Positions 1-8,022 of a stretch of DNA of 64,000 nt are shown one piece after another. The stretch spans positions 43,762-107,761 of the forward strand of contig JAAYHD010000032.1 in the NCBI GenBank assembly GCA_012735495.1, given 5' to 3'. Positions within the stretch are counted from its first letter, which is position 1. Each line of letters opens with the position of its first letter. The position numbers and the translations under genes are program-made. The stretch is from Clostridiales bacterium. GTDB taxonomy: Bacteria > Bacillota > Clostridia > Lachnospirales > Lachnospiraceae. Below the pieces are notes generated by a model. It had not been told where the DNA came from. It did not search any database and was given only the letters and a program-made list of their open reading frames with translations.

Positions 1-424
1 CCTTTCCGCCGACCTTGCCAATCTCGGCTTCCACGGGTATTCCTGCCGGTATGCATGCATCAACAATGCTTTTGGTTATTCTTATGTTCTCATGTATATC
101 CATATGAGAGCCGTCAAACATAATTGACGTATATCCCGTTCGAAGCGCTTTCATTACCAAATCAAAGCTGTTTCCGTGGTCAAGGTGTATTGCCACGGGT
201 ACATCGGCCGACTTGGCTGCGGTTTTTGCCATGGCAAAAAAATAATCCAAACCGGCGTATTCTACAATAACAGGGTTCGCCTGCAGTATTACAGGCGAAT
301 GCAGCTTGACGGCAGCCGCAATGACTGCCTGCAGTATTTCCATATTATCAGTATTAAAGGCTCCTACCGCGTATCCGCCCTTTTGGGCGTCACGCAGCAT
401 CTGCCCGGTCGTGACAATCGGCAT
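1..424 (-). CDS. class II fructose-bisphosphate aldolase family protein (3' end beyond window)
   Basis: Only the first 141 codons are present; the gene runs off the left edge. It is not in the ORF track, so I translated it from the complement, starting at the ATG at 424. The protein begins MPIVTTGQML and contains HLDHG and IMFDGSH, the zinc-binding and substrate-loop signatures of the class II (Zn-dependent) FBP/tagatose-bisphosphate aldolase family (FbaA, GatY, KbaY, IolJ). These enzymes cleave ketose phosphates to DHAP and an aldehyde. It starts 22 bp after livF on the same strand, so it is likely the last visible gene of the PPC-liv operon and part of the LacI-controlled island. The exact substrate cannot be told from this fragment. 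Confidence 0.85.
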   Translation of the reverse strand, partial: MPIVTTGQMLRDAQKGGYAVGAFNTDNMEILQAVIAAAVKLHSPVILQANPVIVEYAGLDYFFAMAKTAAKSADVPVAIHLDHGNSFDLVMKALRTGYTSIMFDGSHMDIHENIRITKSIVDACIPAGIPVEAEIGKVGGK

Positions 425-446
425 TTTAAGACCTCTTTTCTTTCCT

Positions 447-1160
447 TTATCTTGTCTTTCCCAAGTATGCCTCTTTTACCCTTTCATCGTTTGCCAGCTC
501 TTTTGACGGTCCGCTGAGCTTGATTTTTCCGCCCTCGATAATATAAGCTTTAGCCGAAACCTCCAGCGCCAGCTGGGCATTCTGTTCAACCAACAGGATA
601 GGTGTTCCGCTGTTGTTAATCGCGACAATTGCTTCAAACATCTCTTCGACGACCTTGGGCGCAAGGCCCATTGAAGGCTCGTCCAGCATGAGAAGCTTGG
701 GCCGTCCCATCAGGGCCCTTCCCATGGCAAGCATTTGCTGTTCTCCTCCGCTGAGGCTCCACGCCAGCTGTTTATAGCGCTCCTTAAGCCTTGGAAATAA
801 TGTAACGACTCTTTCAAGGTCTTCTTCAATGTCGGCCTTTCTTAAGCCGCGCCATGCAATTGTCCCGACAACAAGATTCTGCATAACGGTAAGTCCCGGA
901 AATACGTGCCTGCCCTCAGGAACCTGTATAATTCCGTTCTTTACGATTCTTCCGGGCCTCATTTTACTGATGTCCACGCCGTTATATAAGATTTCTCCTG
1001 TTTTTGTTACATGGCCGGAAATCGAATTAAGCAATGTGGTCTTGCCAGCACCGTTGCTTCCGATCAGGGCAACCATCTCTTTATTGCCGACATCAAGGCT
1101 GATTCCGTGCAAGGCTTCGATATGCCCATAATTTGCTACCAGATTACGAATTTTTAGCAC
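447..1160 (-). CDS. livF: branched-chain amino acid-type ABC transporter ATP-binding protein (LivF family)
   Basis: This 237-residue ABC ATPase has a Walker A motif GSNGAGKTT near residue 36, the signature LSGGEQQMLAMGRAL and Walker B LLMLDEPSMGLAP. The last of these, with the short length and the end AYLGK, is typical of LivF rather than LivG. It would power uptake by the HAAT family (branched-chain amino acids, amides, urea, some carboxylic acids). Its start overlaps the end of livG by 17 nt, and the four other transporter genes precede it, so it belongs to one operon. In this setting the substrate is more likely an organic or sugar acid than leucine, which is inference from the catabolic neighbours. 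Confidence 0.93.
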   Translation of the reverse strand: MLKIRNLVANYGHIEALHGISLDVGNKEMVALIGSNGAGKTTLLNSISGHVTKTGEILYNGVDISKMRPGRIVKNGIIQVPEGRHVFPGLTVMQNLVVGTIAWRGLRKADIEEDLERVVTLFPRLKERYKQLAWSLSGGEQQMLAMGRALMGRPKLLMLDEPSMGLAPKVVEEMFEAIVAINNSGTPILLVEQNAQLALEVSAKAYIIEGGKIKLSGPSKELANDERVKEAYLGKTR

Positions 1161-1911
1161 CGCGCTTCCTCCCTAAATAAGCTTCTATAACCACCGGATT
1201 ATCCTGGATCTCCGCAGGCTTGCCGCTTGCTATCTGGTTTCCGAAATTGAGTACGGTAATCCGGTTGCATATGGACATCACCAGGTCCATTCTGTGTTCA
1301 ATCATCAGCACCGCCGAATTCATCTTTAACGCAATATCCACAAGGGCTACGATATGATCCATTTCCCTTTGGTTCAAGCCCGCGGCAGGTTCGTCCAAAA
1401 GCAAAACGGACGGCCGGGTGAGAATTGCCCTTACCACCTCAAGCAGCTTTTGCTGTCCGTATGCCAGCTTGTCTATACCGTCCCTCATATTAAGCCTTAG
1501 GCCGGCAACCTCCAAAAGCTCGTCCAGCAGCTTCTTATGATCATGTGAGTTTAACATTTTATTTTTCCTTGCCAAATCCACACCCAGGTAAATATTTGTT
1601 TCTATATCGCAGCGATTAAGCAGGTGCGGATGCTGGAAGGTTCGTGTAATGCCCCTTCTTGCCCTGGTATGGGCGGGTGCCCTTGTAATATCATGACCAT
1701 TAAGCACGATTGTTCCGCCGTCCACTTTATATATACCGGTAATCAGGTTAATCAGGGTGGTCTTTCCGGCTCCGTTTGGCCCAATTAAACCAAACACCTC
1801 CCCGGGATATAATTCGAATGATATATCCTTTGCCGCAACAACACCGCCAAAGTTCTTACAAACCTTGTTCAGCGTCAGCACGGCTTCTTTTCCATTTGAT
1901 GAGTTTTGCAT
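1144..1911 (-). CDS. livG: branched-chain amino acid-type ABC transporter ATP-binding protein (LivG family)
   Basis: A 255-residue ABC ATPase with Walker A GPNGAGKTT, a LivG-type insert around GITRTFQHPHL, the C-loop-equivalent LAYGQQKLLEVVRAI and Walker B VLLLDEPAAGLN, followed by EHRMDLVM. This is the second ATPase of a HAAT transporter and pairs with LivF. The ATG at 1911 has AAGGA five bases upstream and lies inside the end of livM (56-nt overlap), so translation of the two is probably coupled. There is no sign of damage. Confidence 0.93.
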   Translation of the reverse strand: MQNSSNGKEAVLTLNKVCKNFGGVVAAKDISFELYPGEVFGLIGPNGAGKTTLINLITGIYKVDGGTIVLNGHDITRAPAHTRARRGITRTFQHPHLLNRCDIETNIYLGVDLARKNKMLNSHDHKKLLDELLEVAGLRLNMRDGIDKLAYGQQKLLEVVRAILTRPSVLLLDEPAAGLNQREMDHIVALVDIALKMNSAVLMIEHRMDLVMSICNRITVLNFGNQIASGKPAEIQDNPVVIEAYLGRKRGAKNS

Positions 1912-2845
1912 ACAGATCCTTACCTCCTCCTACCAATCCTTCAGGCAGTACAATCATTAAGCCCATAATGCCCACACCATATATCAGCATCATATAGTCC
2001 TTTAAGAACCTGAGCCACTCGGGCAGAAGATTGATTAATATACTTCCAATTAAAGCGCCTATTGGCGATGATGAACCGCCTATCATGATAACCACCAGGT
2101 ATAGCTGCGATTGCGGCAGCGCAAAGGATGTGGCGCTTATATATCCTGACAGGAACGCAAAAAGCGAGCCTGCCAGGCCGCATAACAGCCCCGAGATGGC
2201 AAATGCAATGTTCTTGGTAAGTAAAATATTTACGCCCATGCAGCTTGCCGCGGTTTCATTGTCACGGACCGCCATGAAGGACCGGCCTAGCGGTGAGCGG
2301 AACAGCTTCCATATAATTATTGATGCCGCTATGGAAAAGCCTAGTATTAAATAATAGTATTTTGCCTCCGTATTAAATATAAAATTCCCGACGCTGAACT
2401 GGACCAGGTTGCCCATACCTACAGGTCCGCCCGTCCCTTTTGTCCAGTTGGCGAATATTCCGTTCAGAATCGTCATTAACGCAATTGTTGAGAACGAAAA
2501 GTAAAATCTTCTTAATCTAAACAGCGCAAAACCGATTATAAATGCAAATAATGCAGTTCCCAGCATGCTTGCGGCCATTCCCAATATCGGCGGGTAACCC
2601 CATCTTGTACTTACATTTGCGGTAATATACGCGCCTATACCCATAAGCCCGCACTGTGCAAAGGAGGACTGTCCGGCCATTCCAAACACAACATACAGGC
2701 TGAGCACCGCAAGATATGTTATCATGGTCATGTTCAGCACACGGACCATATAGATGGATGAAGTGTTTGGCAGGTTAATAAGCAATGCCAGCACCAGGAC
2801 ACCCAAAAACAACAATACCAAGTTTTTTCTGTTTATTCTTCCCAT
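1856..2845 (-). CDS. livM: branched-chain amino acid-type ABC transporter permease (LivM family)
   Basis: About 329 residues with eight or more hydrophobic segments, including the LivM/LivH family stretch around SLYVVFGMAGQSSFAQ near the N-terminus and GGSSSPIGALIGS towards the C-terminus. It is an inner-membrane permease subunit of a HAAT importer. The ORF track begins at a TTG (2854); I prefer the ATG at 2845, which has GAGGTG eight bases upstream. It follows livH by about 10 nt. The C-terminal tail is charged (KWKRSRADAEQ) and overlaps livG. Confidence 0.9.
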   Translation of the reverse strand: MGRINRKNLVLLFLGVLVLALLINLPNTSSIYMVRVLNMTMITYLAVLSLYVVFGMAGQSSFAQCGLMGIGAYITANVSTRWGYPPILGMAASMLGTALFAFIIGFALFRLRRFYFSFSTIALMTILNGIFANWTKGTGGPVGMGNLVQFSVGNFIFNTEAKYYYLILGFSIAASIIIWKLFRSPLGRSFMAVRDNETAASCMGVNILLTKNIAFAISGLLCGLAGSLFAFLSGYISATSFALPQSQLYLVVIMIGGSSSPIGALIGSILINLLPEWLRFLKDYMMLIYGVGIMGLMIVLPEGLVGGGKDLYAKLIKWKRSRADAEQGL

Positions 2846-2855
2846 ATTCAACACC

Positions 2856-3722
2856 TCAAGCCTTTTCAGCTATCTTTTCGCCGAACAATCCCTGCGGACG
2901 AACAAGCAAGCTTATAATCAGAACGGCAAATACGACCGTATCTTTATATGTCGTTGAAATGTAAGTACCGGCAAAAACCTCAATAAGTCCGATTAACAAG
3001 CCGCCTATGATGGCTCCCTGCACGCTTCCGAAGCCTCCTATGACGACTGCGGCGAATGCCTTAACACCGGCCAATACCCCCATAGTATTGGTTATAAAGA
3101 AAATCGGAGCCAGCATGACACCGCCCGCGCCTGTAATCAGCATGCTTATGAAAAATGTCAGCGCTATGGCCACTGCAATCGGTATTCCCATAAGAGACGC
3201 CGCATATTTGTCCTGTGCCGTAGCCTGCATGATATTGCCCAATAATGTTTTTTCCAGCAGAAAATAAACCAGGCTCATTAACAGAGCCGCAAAAATTATG
3301 ATAATTACATACTGCCATTGCAAGAATGCGCCTGCTATTTTTACAATGCCGCCCTTTAGCGGGTCAATGGTCTGGGGAGTGGATCCCCATACCAGCTTGG
3401 TCATTTCCCTAAGAGCTATGGAAGCACCCAGGGTACTTACTATAATGGCTTTATCCTGTGCATTTCTAAGCGGCCAATAGGTTATATACTGGAATACGAT
3501 ACCGCTTAGACCAATAAGTACGGCTGTTATTGCAAATGAGAGCCAGATAGGCATTCCCATTTTTTGATTAAAGGCAAAGCATATGAACGCGCCAAGCATT
3601 AAAAAATCACCTTGAGCAAAGTTTACGATACCGACGGCGCGGAAAATTAAAACCATTCCCATGCCAATCAAACCGTATACCACACCCAATGATATACCTG
3701 TAACAATTAACTGTATTATCAC
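2856..3722 (-). CDS. livH: branched-chain amino acid-type ABC transporter permease (LivH family)
   Basis: A polytopic permease of about 288 residues with the LivH hallmarks GMGMVLIFRAVGIVNFAQGD at the N-terminus and FGSVQGAIIGGLLIGLIE in the C-terminal half. It forms the membrane channel with LivM. The track start at 3737 is a TTG inside the Shine-Dalgarno region; the GTG at 3722, seven bases after GGGAGG, gives the usual N-terminus (IIQLIVTGISLG) and is my choice. It is the first permease gene after the binding protein. Confidence 0.9.
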   Translation of the reverse strand: MIIQLIVTGISLGVVYGLIGMGMVLIFRAVGIVNFAQGDFLMLGAFICFAFNQKMGMPIWLSFAITAVLIGLSGIVFQYITYWPLRNAQDKAIIVSTLGASIALREMTKLVWGSTPQTIDPLKGGIVKIAGAFLQWQYVIIIIFAALLMSLVYFLLEKTLLGNIMQATAQDKYAASLMGIPIAVAIALTFFISMLITGAGGVMLAPIFFITNTMGVLAGVKAFAAVVIGGFGSVQGAIIGGLLIGLIEVFAGTYISTTYKDTVVFAVLIISLLVRPQGLFGEKIAEKA

Positions 3723-3792
3723 CGGTAAACCTCCCAATTTTTATGATATTGGTGAAGCGCTCATGCGCTTCACCAATATCTAGTTCAATGTC

Positions 3793-5022
3793 TTACTGTT
3801 GCTGCTGCCAGTCAACAACGTCCAGAATGTCCTTGGGTTTTGCAACTCCATCCTGTATTTCGATAAGCAGGATGCTTGTTCCGCCTACGCCCTTTTCATC
3901 AAATGCATATACGTTGGCAACACCCTTGTATCCCTGGATTTTAAACATTGCATCCCTGATTGCTTCTCTCTCAGTCGAATTTGCAATCTTTATTGCTTCT
4001 ATAATAAGCATGAACTTATCATAATCAACAGCAGCCGTAAAATCCGAATCGATATTGTAACGCTCTTTATATTTTTGTGCAAATACTCTACCTTCCTCAC
4101 GAGGAGTATCAGGGATATAGTCAGTCAAGGCCAAAACTCCGTTTGAAGCCTCTTTCGCAAGGTCGATGGCTATTTTACTTGCATAGGATGCAAGACCGGC
4201 TATGGGCTTCGTAACTCCCATATCCCTGAGCTGTTTCATGATAAGTCCTGCTTCTACCTGAAGGCCGAATGCAACGATAACATCAGGATTTGCTTCCTGG
4301 ATATGAAGTATCTGCGCTGTAAAATCCTTGTCACCGGTGTTGTACGCGTCGAGGCTTACCGGTTCAAGTCCCAGGTCCTTCAGCGCCTGGACAGCAGCCT
4401 CCATCTGACCGATACCAGAAGCATCGGTTCCGTAGATGATGGAAACCTTATTGCCGATATTCTCTACAACATACTCAACGAGAGCCTTAGGTATATGTCC
4501 GTCATGGGTACGGGCCTGGAACAGCCACGGGTTTCCGAAATCTCCAACAGTGGCAAGTGAAGTGGCGGAAAGAACCGGAATCTGTGCTTTCTTGATTTCT
4601 CCGTCCAGGGCGAGAATCATGGTTCCGTAATAAGGTCCGACTATAGCACATATTTTGTCATCCGTAGCCAGCTTATTAAGCGCATTCACCGCTCCAACGT
4701 CGGTACCAAGGTCATCTTCATAGACAACTTCAACCTGTCTTCCGAGAACACCGCCGGCTTTATTAATATCGTCTACCGCCATGTTTATGGCATTTTTGCA
4801 GTATTCGCCGACCAGTGCCTTTTCACCGGTTATACTGGTTATAACACCAATTCTTATAGGATCTTTGTTCGTATTGTCGGTGTTATCGTTATTGCCGCCA
4901 TTGTTATTAGGCGCGGTTGTGGGTGTAGGAGTCTTGTCGCCGTCATTTGTTGTTTTTTTGCAAGCGGCAAGGCTGCAAACCATCAATACAGCCATCAGAA
5001 GTGCAATAGTTTTTTTCATCAT
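3793..5022 (-). CDS. branched-chain amino acid-type ABC transporter substrate-binding lipoprotein (LivJ/LivK family)
   Basis: About 409 residues. The N-terminus MMKKTIALLMAVLMVCSLAACKK is a lipoprotein signal peptide with lipobox LAAC, followed by a Thr/Pro/Asn/Asp-rich linker of about 40 residues. The mature protein is a periplasmic-binding-protein type I fold: IRIGVITSITGEKALVGEYC, VVYEDDLGTD and GPYYGTMILAL are family landmarks. It captures the solute for LivHMGF on the cell surface. The ATG at 5022 sits five bases after AAAGGAGG, so the 9 extra track codons upstream are not used. Ligand unknown; no aromatic or leucine-specific signature could be judged by eye. Confidence 0.92.
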   Translation of the reverse strand: MMKKTIALLMAVLMVCSLAACKKTTNDGDKTPTPTTAPNNNGGNNDNTDNTNKDPIRIGVITSITGEKALVGEYCKNAINMAVDDINKAGGVLGRQVEVVYEDDLGTDVGAVNALNKLATDDKICAIVGPYYGTMILALDGEIKKAQIPVLSATSLATVGDFGNPWLFQARTHDGHIPKALVEYVVENIGNKVSIIYGTDASGIGQMEAAVQALKDLGLEPVSLDAYNTGDKDFTAQILHIQEANPDVIVAFGLQVEAGLIMKQLRDMGVTKPIAGLASYASKIAIDLAKEASNGVLALTDYIPDTPREEGRVFAQKYKERYNIDSDFTAAVDYDKFMLIIEAIKIANSTEREAIRDAMFKIQGYKGVANVYAFDEKGVGGTSILLIEIQDGVAKPKDILDVVDWQQQQ

Positions 5023-5089
5023 TTTTCCTCCTTTAAATTGCCTGTTCATTTTTCAATTGTTTGGCATATAAATCGATAAGTAATGGTTT

Positions 5090-5479
5090 TTATTTTTTGT
5101 CGATATAAGCATTACCAAATTCGTCATTCCTTCTTGTTAAATCAAGACCATCAATTTCCATAAAGGACAATTCCATAAGATACTGTACTTCACATCCGTT
5201 TTCCAAATGCCCCACATACGTATTATTGGCTTTATCTGAGCATATTATGTGAAGATGTGGTTCTCCGTCAATAATTAACCCTTGCATCCCACCAACTTCT
5301 ATGGCGTCCTCTATTGTTACGAATTTGTTGACGGATTTATCCGTTGTTTTAGTTATTACATGAAATACAAGCTTTCTCAAGGAACCTATTGCAGATAAAA
5401 GCACCGCATTCTTTACACCCAGACGATCCATCTCGCTTTGTATGCTTTCCAGTACCTTGTCTCCCTTGCCAAGATGCAT
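5090..5479 (-). CDS. PPC-domain (DUF296) protein, first gene of the liv operon, start unclear
   Basis: A 129-residue ORF matching the PPC (plant and prokaryote conserved, DUF296) domain: LLSAIGSLRKLVFHV, GEPHLHIICSD and GHLENGCEVQYLMEL carry the conserved GS, HLH and GH..GC.V elements. Bacterial PPC proteins are small trimers of unclear role, some thought to bind DNA or ligands. The first ATG (5479) truncates the first beta strand: in-frame coding continues upstream as KSFAANDYGRIIV. A good Shine-Dalgarno (AGAAAGGAG) lies further up, but the ATG behind it (5528) reads ATG GAT TAT TAA and stops. Either translation begins at an ATT (5524) or one extra base breaks the frame. See findings. Confidence 0.8.
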   Translation of the reverse strand: MHLGKGDKVLESIQSEMDRLGVKNAVLLSAIGSLRKLVFHVITKTTDKSVNKFVTIEDAIEVGGMQGLIIDGEPHLHIICSDKANNTYVGHLENGCEVQYLMELSFMEIDGLDLTRRNDEFGNAYIDKK

Positions 5480-5545
5480 AACAATGATTCTGCCATAGTC
5501 GTTTGCTGCGAAACTTTTAATAATCCATCACTCCTTTCTGTTATT

Positions 5546-5573
5546 ATAATAATGTAGCATTCACAATTGTTAA
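5546..5573 (-). promoter_or_regulatory. candidate SigA promoter of the PPC-liv operon
   Basis: On the minus strand, TTAACA (5573-5568) and TATTAT (5551-5546) are 16 bp apart, and the transcript would start just before the AGAAAGGAG ribosome binding site of the PPC gene. An overlapping TATAAT (5548-5543) is also possible. The LacI-type operators lie 25-120 bp upstream of the -35, so repression would need looping between sites or a further promoter upstream. Confidence 0.45.
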
Positions 5574-5598
5574 ATACTTTATGCCAATGAGCCTAAAA

Positions 5599-5612
5599 TG
5601 TATACGTTTACA
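5599..5612. promoter_or_regulatory. LacI-type operator 1 (TGTATACGTTTACA)
   Basis: 14-bp near-palindrome with a single mismatch between half-sites and the central CG typical of LacI/GalR-family operators. It shares the half-site GTTTACA with four other sites around this regulator. It lies upstream of the PPC-liv operon. Confidence 0.65.
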
Positions 5613-5620
5613 TTTTGTAA

Positions 5621-5632
5621 TGTAAATTTACA
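5621..5632. promoter_or_regulatory. palindrome TGTAAATTTACA, possible variant LacI-type operator
   Basis: Perfect 12-bp palindrome placed 22 bp after operator 1 (start to start), that is about two helical turns. It has the same outer sequence but lacks the central CG, so it may be a weaker site. Confidence 0.45.
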
Positions 5633-5681
5633 CTTATGTATTAAAATAACAGTGAATACTACATAATATGAGCTCATAATT

Positions 5682-5695
5682 TGTAAACGTTTACA
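5682..5695. promoter_or_regulatory. LacI-type operator 3, perfect palindrome TGTAAACGTTTACA
   Basis: Perfect 14-bp palindrome with central CG, the best site of the set and a classic LacI/GalR-family operator. It lies between the lacI-family gene's 3' end and the PPC-liv promoter. The remaining 5696-5861 stretch is AT-rich and holds nothing else I can support apart from the probable 3' region of the regulator transcript. Confidence 0.7.
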
Positions 5696-5861
5696 CTTCG
5701 TTATATAAAAAAAGGGTTCATTGACTTATCCACATTATTGCACAAAAAACAAAATATTGCAATATAAAATTTATTAAAATTTTTTTTGAACCGCTCATAG
5801 GTTAATATTTTTTTATGCATATTTACCATTTATATATCATAAACAGCATTCAAATCCGTGA

Positions 5862-6893
5862 CTATTTCACAAGCACACCAACAGCATTTCCCGTAATTAT
5901 TTCGGGTATCTCAATAAACTCCCTATTAGGAAGCTTGGGGTTTTCTATTCTTTCCAGTATTGCCTTGCCGGCTTTATATCCCATACTTTGGGTATTATAG
6001 CTGGCAACCGTCGGCCTGGTAGCCATCAGGTTAAGATTGTCGACAGTATCATAAGCCACCAGTGAAACATCCTCGGGAGCATTTATATTAAAATCCTTGC
6101 AAGCCCTTAACACGCCTATGGTGCTCATGTTGTTCTGTGAGAATACGGCAGTGGGTCTTTCCGGAAGATTTCTCATGTATTCGATTGCCTTATATCCGCC
6201 GTTCAGCGTAAATTCACCGTTAAATTTAAACGGATAATCATCCCCGACATCCATTCCGTAATCCTTCATTGCCTGTACAAAACCCTGGAAACGCTCCAAA
6301 CCATTGCTTAACTCAAGGGGGCCGTGTACAACGAAAATCTTGCGGTGCCCCATCTTAAGCAATATTTCGGTAAGCTGATAAGAACAGTTAAAATTGTCCG
6401 TTCCTACCAGATCTCCAACGAATTCAGGCGAATTTATTTTCCTGTTCAGCAGTACCATTGGGATATACTTATTCATTTCAATGATGAAATCGTCATTCTT
6501 GCCGGTTGTATTTAAGATCAGGCCGGCTATATTTTGGCTCATCAAAAGCTTAAGGTATGACAGCTCCCGCTCTTTATCATTTCCGGTGCTGCACACGGTC
6601 ATATTAAAATTGTGCTTTGCGATGACATCCTCTACAGCCCTGGCAATGGAAATATGATATGTATTGGAAATGTCCGAAACCACGAATCCTATGGTGTTGG
6701 TTGTCCTGACCTTTAAGCTCCGGGCAATGGAATTAGGCAAATAGGACAGCTTCTCCATTGACTTTAATACCTTTTCCCTGGTTTTTTCACTTACATTATA
6801 GCTGTTATTTATTACTCTCGAAACGGTTGCTACGGATACATTCGCATCCTTGGCAACCTCCTGCATCGTAACCCTGTCACCATGTATTTTCAT
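5862..6893 (-). CDS. LacI/GalR-family transcriptional regulator of the catabolic island
   Basis: About 343 residues. An N-terminal helix-turn-helix, TMQEVAKDANVSVATVSRVINN with the hinge helix segment YLPNSIARSLKVRTTNTIG, is followed by a periplasmic-binding-protein-like effector domain (VVSDISNTYHISIARAVED). It should bind the TGTAAACGTTTACA palindromes on both sides of it and release them on binding a sugar-like inducer. The ATG at 6893 follows AGAAGG by nine bases; the track start 17 codons upstream has no such site. It is transcribed away from the isomerase operon and towards the PPC-liv operon, with operators before both. Its inducer is unknown. Confidence 0.9.
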   Translation of the reverse strand: MKIHGDRVTMQEVAKDANVSVATVSRVINNSYNVSEKTREKVLKSMEKLSYLPNSIARSLKVRTTNTIGFVVSDISNTYHISIARAVEDVIAKHNFNMTVCSTGNDKERELSYLKLLMSQNIAGLILNTTGKNDDFIIEMNKYIPMVLLNRKINSPEFVGDLVGTDNFNCSYQLTEILLKMGHRKIFVVHGPLELSNGLERFQGFVQAMKDYGMDVGDDYPFKFNGEFTLNGGYKAIEYMRNLPERPTAVFSQNNMSTIGVLRACKDFNINAPEDVSLVAYDTVDNLNLMATRPTVASYNTQSMGYKAGKAILERIENPKLPNREFIEIPEIITGNAVGVLVK

Positions 6894-7082
6894 ATCATCA
6901 TACCTTCTGTAATTTAATATTTTATAATCCTGTTTTAAACTCAATATATCATTTTTTTACTATTAAGACCTTAATTGTAGATTACCGGGTTTTGCAGATT
7001 TCGTCAAGTGCAACTTATTTCCTTAATTTCAATAATAATTTGCTTAAAATATACGCATAATATTTATTAAAATTATATCTGC

Positions 7083-7111
7083 TTGACAATAAATTCTGCT
7101 AGTGCTATTAT
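7083..7111 (+). promoter_or_regulatory. SigA promoter of the isomerase-BKACE operon
   Basis: TTGACA (7083-7088), 17 bp, TATTAT (7106-7111), with an extended -10 TG two bases before it (GTGCTATTAT). Transcription would begin near 7118, directly at operator 4. The region 6894-7082 upstream is AT-rich and must also carry the regulator's own promoter, which I cannot place. Confidence 0.75.
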
Positions 7112-7118
7112 GAGGAAA

Positions 7119-7132
7119 AGAAAACGTTTACA
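7119..7132. promoter_or_regulatory. LacI-type operator 4 (AGAAAACGTTTACA)
   Basis: Matches 12 of 14 positions of the perfect site at 5682 and keeps the ACGTTTACA half. It covers the expected transcription start of the plus-strand operon, the usual place for a repressor roadblock. Confidence 0.65.
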
Positions 7133-7180
7133 TAATAGGCTGGGCAAGATTATTGGTTTTATATAAAAACTGCAAAATGA

Positions 7181-7194
7181 TGTAATCGTTTACA
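7181..7194. promoter_or_regulatory. LacI-type operator 5 (TGTAATCGTTTACA)
   Basis: Matches 13 of 14 positions of the perfect site at 5682. It ends two bases before the GGAGG of the isomerase gene and lies 62 bp (about six helical turns) after operator 4, which would favour cooperative binding on one face of the DNA. Confidence 0.7.
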
Positions 7195-7211
7195 TTGGAG
7201 GACATAGGTTT

Positions 7212-7991
7212 ATGCTAGTTGGATGCGCGGCACGAATTGATGAGTACAACCTCGTTTCAAAATCTGGATTTGATTATATAGAATTAGCAGGCAAGGCAGT
7301 TGCCATACTAAATGATGATGATTTTGAAAAATTAAGGATTACCGTACGGGACGGCCTTCTGCCCTGTCTGGCACTCAATGCTTATTGTGGGCCGGATATT
7401 GTTATTGCCGGGCCCGGTTTTAGCCTGTCAAAGGCAAGGGAATATGCCTCTTGGCTGGCACAGCGGGCGGACAAGCTCGGCGTCAGGGTTGTCAATATTG
7501 GTTCACCCAAATCGCGGATACTTCCTGAAGGATATGACCGCAGGCTGGCCGCAGAACAGTTAAGGCAGTTCTTTTCCGCAACCGCCGATGAATTTGCCAG
7601 GTATGGCATTACTGTAACAGTTGAAGCTCTTGGATATTGCTTTTGTAATTTTATTAACAGCCTTGATGAGGCTTTATCGGTTGTAAAAGATGTTGACAGG
7701 AGCAACCTTAAGCTCGTCATTGATTATTACAATATGCGGCAAAGCAATGAAGAGAATAAGGATATTACTCCGTTTCTCCCCTATCTTGCGCATGTCCATA
7801 CGTCCGATGATGCCGGAAGCCCGCAGCTTAGAAGCTTTTTTAATAAAGACAGGTTTTCAGCACATGAAAGGCTGCTTGCAAACCTTAAGCAATGCGGTTA
7901 TGACGGCACCATAACCATCGAAGTGGATGTCCCATTCGATACAGATGAAGCCGTTAGCTCCCTTGAATTAATCAAACGAGCTTGGCACTAA
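7212..7991 (+). CDS. sugar phosphate isomerase/epimerase family TIM-barrel protein (AP_endonuc_2)
   Basis: 259 residues with the xylose isomerase-like TIM-barrel fold. The four metal ligands of the hydroxypyruvate isomerase/tagatose epimerase group are visible in order: Glu in VTVEALGYC, Asp in LVIDYYNM, His in HVHTSDD and Glu in TIEVDV. It would interconvert keto forms or epimers of a sugar or sugar acid with a divalent metal. First gene of a six-gene plus-strand operon, with GGAGG ten bases before the ATG and a LacI-type operator just upstream. In threonate/erythronate catabolism an enzyme of this fold (OtnI) works with a DUF1537 kinase, which is also present here. Its substrate is not proven. 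Confidence 0.85.
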   Translation: MLVGCAARIDEYNLVSKSGFDYIELAGKAVAILNDDDFEKLRITVRDGLLPCLALNAYCGPDIVIAGPGFSLSKAREYASWLAQRADKLGVRVVNIGSPKSRILPEGYDRRLAAEQLRQFFSATADEFARYGITVTVEALGYCFCNFINSLDEALSVVKDVDRSNLKLVIDYYNMRQSNEENKDITPFLPYLAHVHTSDDAGSPQLRSFFNKDRFSAHERLLANLKQCGYDGTITIEVDVPFDTDEAVSSLELIKRAWH

Positions 7992-8022
7992 TCTATAAAT
8001 AATATTTTAAGGAGGAAATGTT

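Noticed and set aside
176-517. Plus-strand ORF of 113 codons
   Set aside because: Lies antisense to the aldolase fragment and livF; no ribosome binding site and no recognisable domain.
5726-5734. Perfect DnaA box TTATCCACA
   Set aside because: Only one box, with no dnaA/dnaN genes, box cluster or other origin features; likely chance in AT-rich DNA.
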